Assembly (NCBI GenBank): GCA_030648955.1
Contig: JAUSHB010000018.1
Location: 1-40,155 of the forward strand
Source of the DNA: a bacterium
GTDB lineage: Bacteria > Patescibacteriota > Minisyncoccia > Phycocordibacterales > JAUSHB01
Reading direction: 5' to 3'
Length of the DNA: 40,155 nucleotides
Positions 39,312 through 40,155 of this stretch are shown here, in pieces. Each line of letters opens with the position of its first letter. Position 1 is the first letter of the stretch. The notes under the pieces were generated by a model. The model had not been told where the DNA came from. It saw nothing but the letters and a program-made list of their open reading frames with translations, and ran no database searches. A program made the position numbers and the translations under genes.

Positions 39312-40155
39312 ATGAAACAACTATTTATTAGCAATGCAGATTTTGTATTACCGCTCAACGGAATTGACTATTTACTCCGACACTTTTTCCTTTGGTCTGA
39401 TAATACCAGTGCTCTCTCGCTGGACGGTATTTTAAGATTATTTTCTAAATCTGAAACATTGCTTTTTTTCTGGCTTACCAACAGCGCGTTACTTACAGGG
39501 TATTTTTATATTGCGTTCGTTCTTATATTTTGTGGTATCAGTATATATACATTTTTGAAAAGATTTTTAAATGTACCAAAATATCCCGCAATGGTCGGTG
39601 CCTTGGTGTTTCTTATAAACCCGGCCTTTCTTGGTAACTACTCTAAAATCGGGCTTATTTTGTCTGCTTCTGCGTTACCACTTGCATTGGTATGCTTAAA
39701 GTCGTTCTTAGCAACACAAAGATTTAAATATCTTATATACATCATTCTATTATTAAACTTATCTTTGCTTCATCCCTTCACGTTTATTGTAAACACTTTT
39801 GTGTTGGTTGTATACGTAGTATATCACTACAAAAAAGTTTTGAACTATCAAGGTATTGTAAGAATTTTTACAGCAGGTTTGCTTTTTTTGCTACTTTCTC
39901 TCTACTTCGTACTTCCCCTTATAAGCTTAGGGACTGTAAGCAAGGACTCTATTCAAAATACATTCACAAGGGGTGGAGAAGCTGTTGATTATACACAAAT
40001 AGTGGATGTTGCTAGTGCCGGGGGGTATGTGAATGGGCTTGCTCTTTCTAAGGATGTTTTTTTAGATTTTGATTTTTACTCCGATAAAAGTCAAGCTATT
40101 TTTTATTTTAGCAACTATCTTCTGCTCATATTCATAGTTAGCTTTTTCTTGTTTG
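39312..40155 (+). CDS. polytopic membrane protein, 3' end cut by window
   Basis: The frame opens at ATG 39312 (MKQLFISNADFVLPLNGIDY) and is open to the last base, giving at least 281 residues. It has about seven membrane helices, among them FYIAFVLIFCGISIYTFL, LIYIILLLNLSLLH and FTAGLLFLLLSLYFVLPLIS. The first loop has PLNGIDYLLRHFFLW, recalling GT-C-type membrane glycosyltransferases, but I cannot assign a family. Its place and AT-rich composition continue the pyruvyl transferase gene. It probably acts in surface glycan synthesis. Confidence 0.75.
   Translation, partial: MKQLFISNADFVLPLNGIDYLLRHFFLWSDNTSALSLDGILRLFSKSETLLFFWLTNSALLTGYFYIAFVLIFCGISIYTFLKRFLNVPKYPAMVGALVFLINPAFLGNYSKIGLILSASALPLALVCLKSFLATQRFKYLIYIILLLNLSLLHPFTFIVNTFVLVVYVVYHYKKVLNYQGIVRIFTAGLLFLLLSLYFVLPLISLGTVSKDSIQNTFTRGGEAVDYTQIVDVASAGGYVNGLALSKDVFLDFDFYSDKSQAIFYFSNYLLLIFIVSFFLF

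Noticed and set aside
1-40155. CRISPR array
   Set aside because: No regularly spaced direct repeats were seen; the repeats found are palindromes in single or tandem pairs.

Overview
The window looks like a chromosome segment from a Candidate Phyla Radiation (Patescibacteria) bacterium, most likely of the Parcubacteria group. This is inferred from gene content and style. It shows mid-GC DNA, standard stop codons (TAA, TAG and TGA all used), few Shine-Dalgarno sequences and several leaderless promoters. GC-rich palindromes (CCTGCCTGC...GCAGGCAGG) sit inside reading frames. Typical genes include a class II ribonucleotide reductase with an ATP cone, a PIF1-like helicase, an M3 peptidase, a membrane/spermidine-synthase-like fusion, MurJ, LepA and an O-antigen-ligase/TPR protein. 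No taxonomic marker was searched.

Layout. 1-6.1 kb: the C-terminal 1803 residues of a very large RHS/YD-repeat surface protein whose start lies outside the window, facing an exported protein on the other strand. 6.2-8.1 kb: a hicBA toxin-antitoxin pair between a truncated copy of the htpX 5' end and intact htpX, then an orphan small gene. 8.2-8.6 kb: tRNA-Ser(GGA) followed by an unusual structured element. 8.6-13.4 kb: an accessory zone with a zinc-ribbon membrane protein, a HigBA-like system with an ImmA/IrrE domain, DUF2188, a decayed serine recombinase and a DUF305 membrane cassette. 13.4-19.4 kb: helicase, M3 peptidase, spermidine-synthase-like protein and DUF192 on one strand. 19.6-22.7 kb: nrdJ and an unusually long RNase P RNA. 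22.8-29.3 kb: O-antigen-ligase-like protein, MurJ, a small DUF7352-like gene and LepA. 29.3-33.2 kb: small membrane proteins, an FtsB-like protein, tRNA-Gly(CCC) with a second copy of the structured element, DUF1328, an exported clan-A glycosidase, a PAS protein and DUF1059. 33.2-40.2 kb: a cell-surface glycan operon (flippase, glycosyltransferases, methyltransferase, polysaccharide pyruvyl transferase) ending in a membrane protein cut by the window edge.

Function as a whole. Much of the content serves the cell surface: the RHS protein, MurJ, the ligase-like protein, the glycan operon and the glycosidase. Housekeeping genes (RNase P RNA, LepA, RNR, FtsB, HtpX) are interleaved. The accessory parts are toxin-antitoxin modules and recombinase debris.

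The most unusual signal is a pair of homologous, about 140-nt structured elements, one directly downstream of each tRNA gene in the window. They share conserved blocks and three helices with compensatory changes. Each ends in a second copy of its own host tRNA's 3' end, this time with CCA encoded. Also notable are the in-frame palindromes, a matched pair of perfect hairpins behind murJ and lepA, and two large extra domains in the RNase P RNA.
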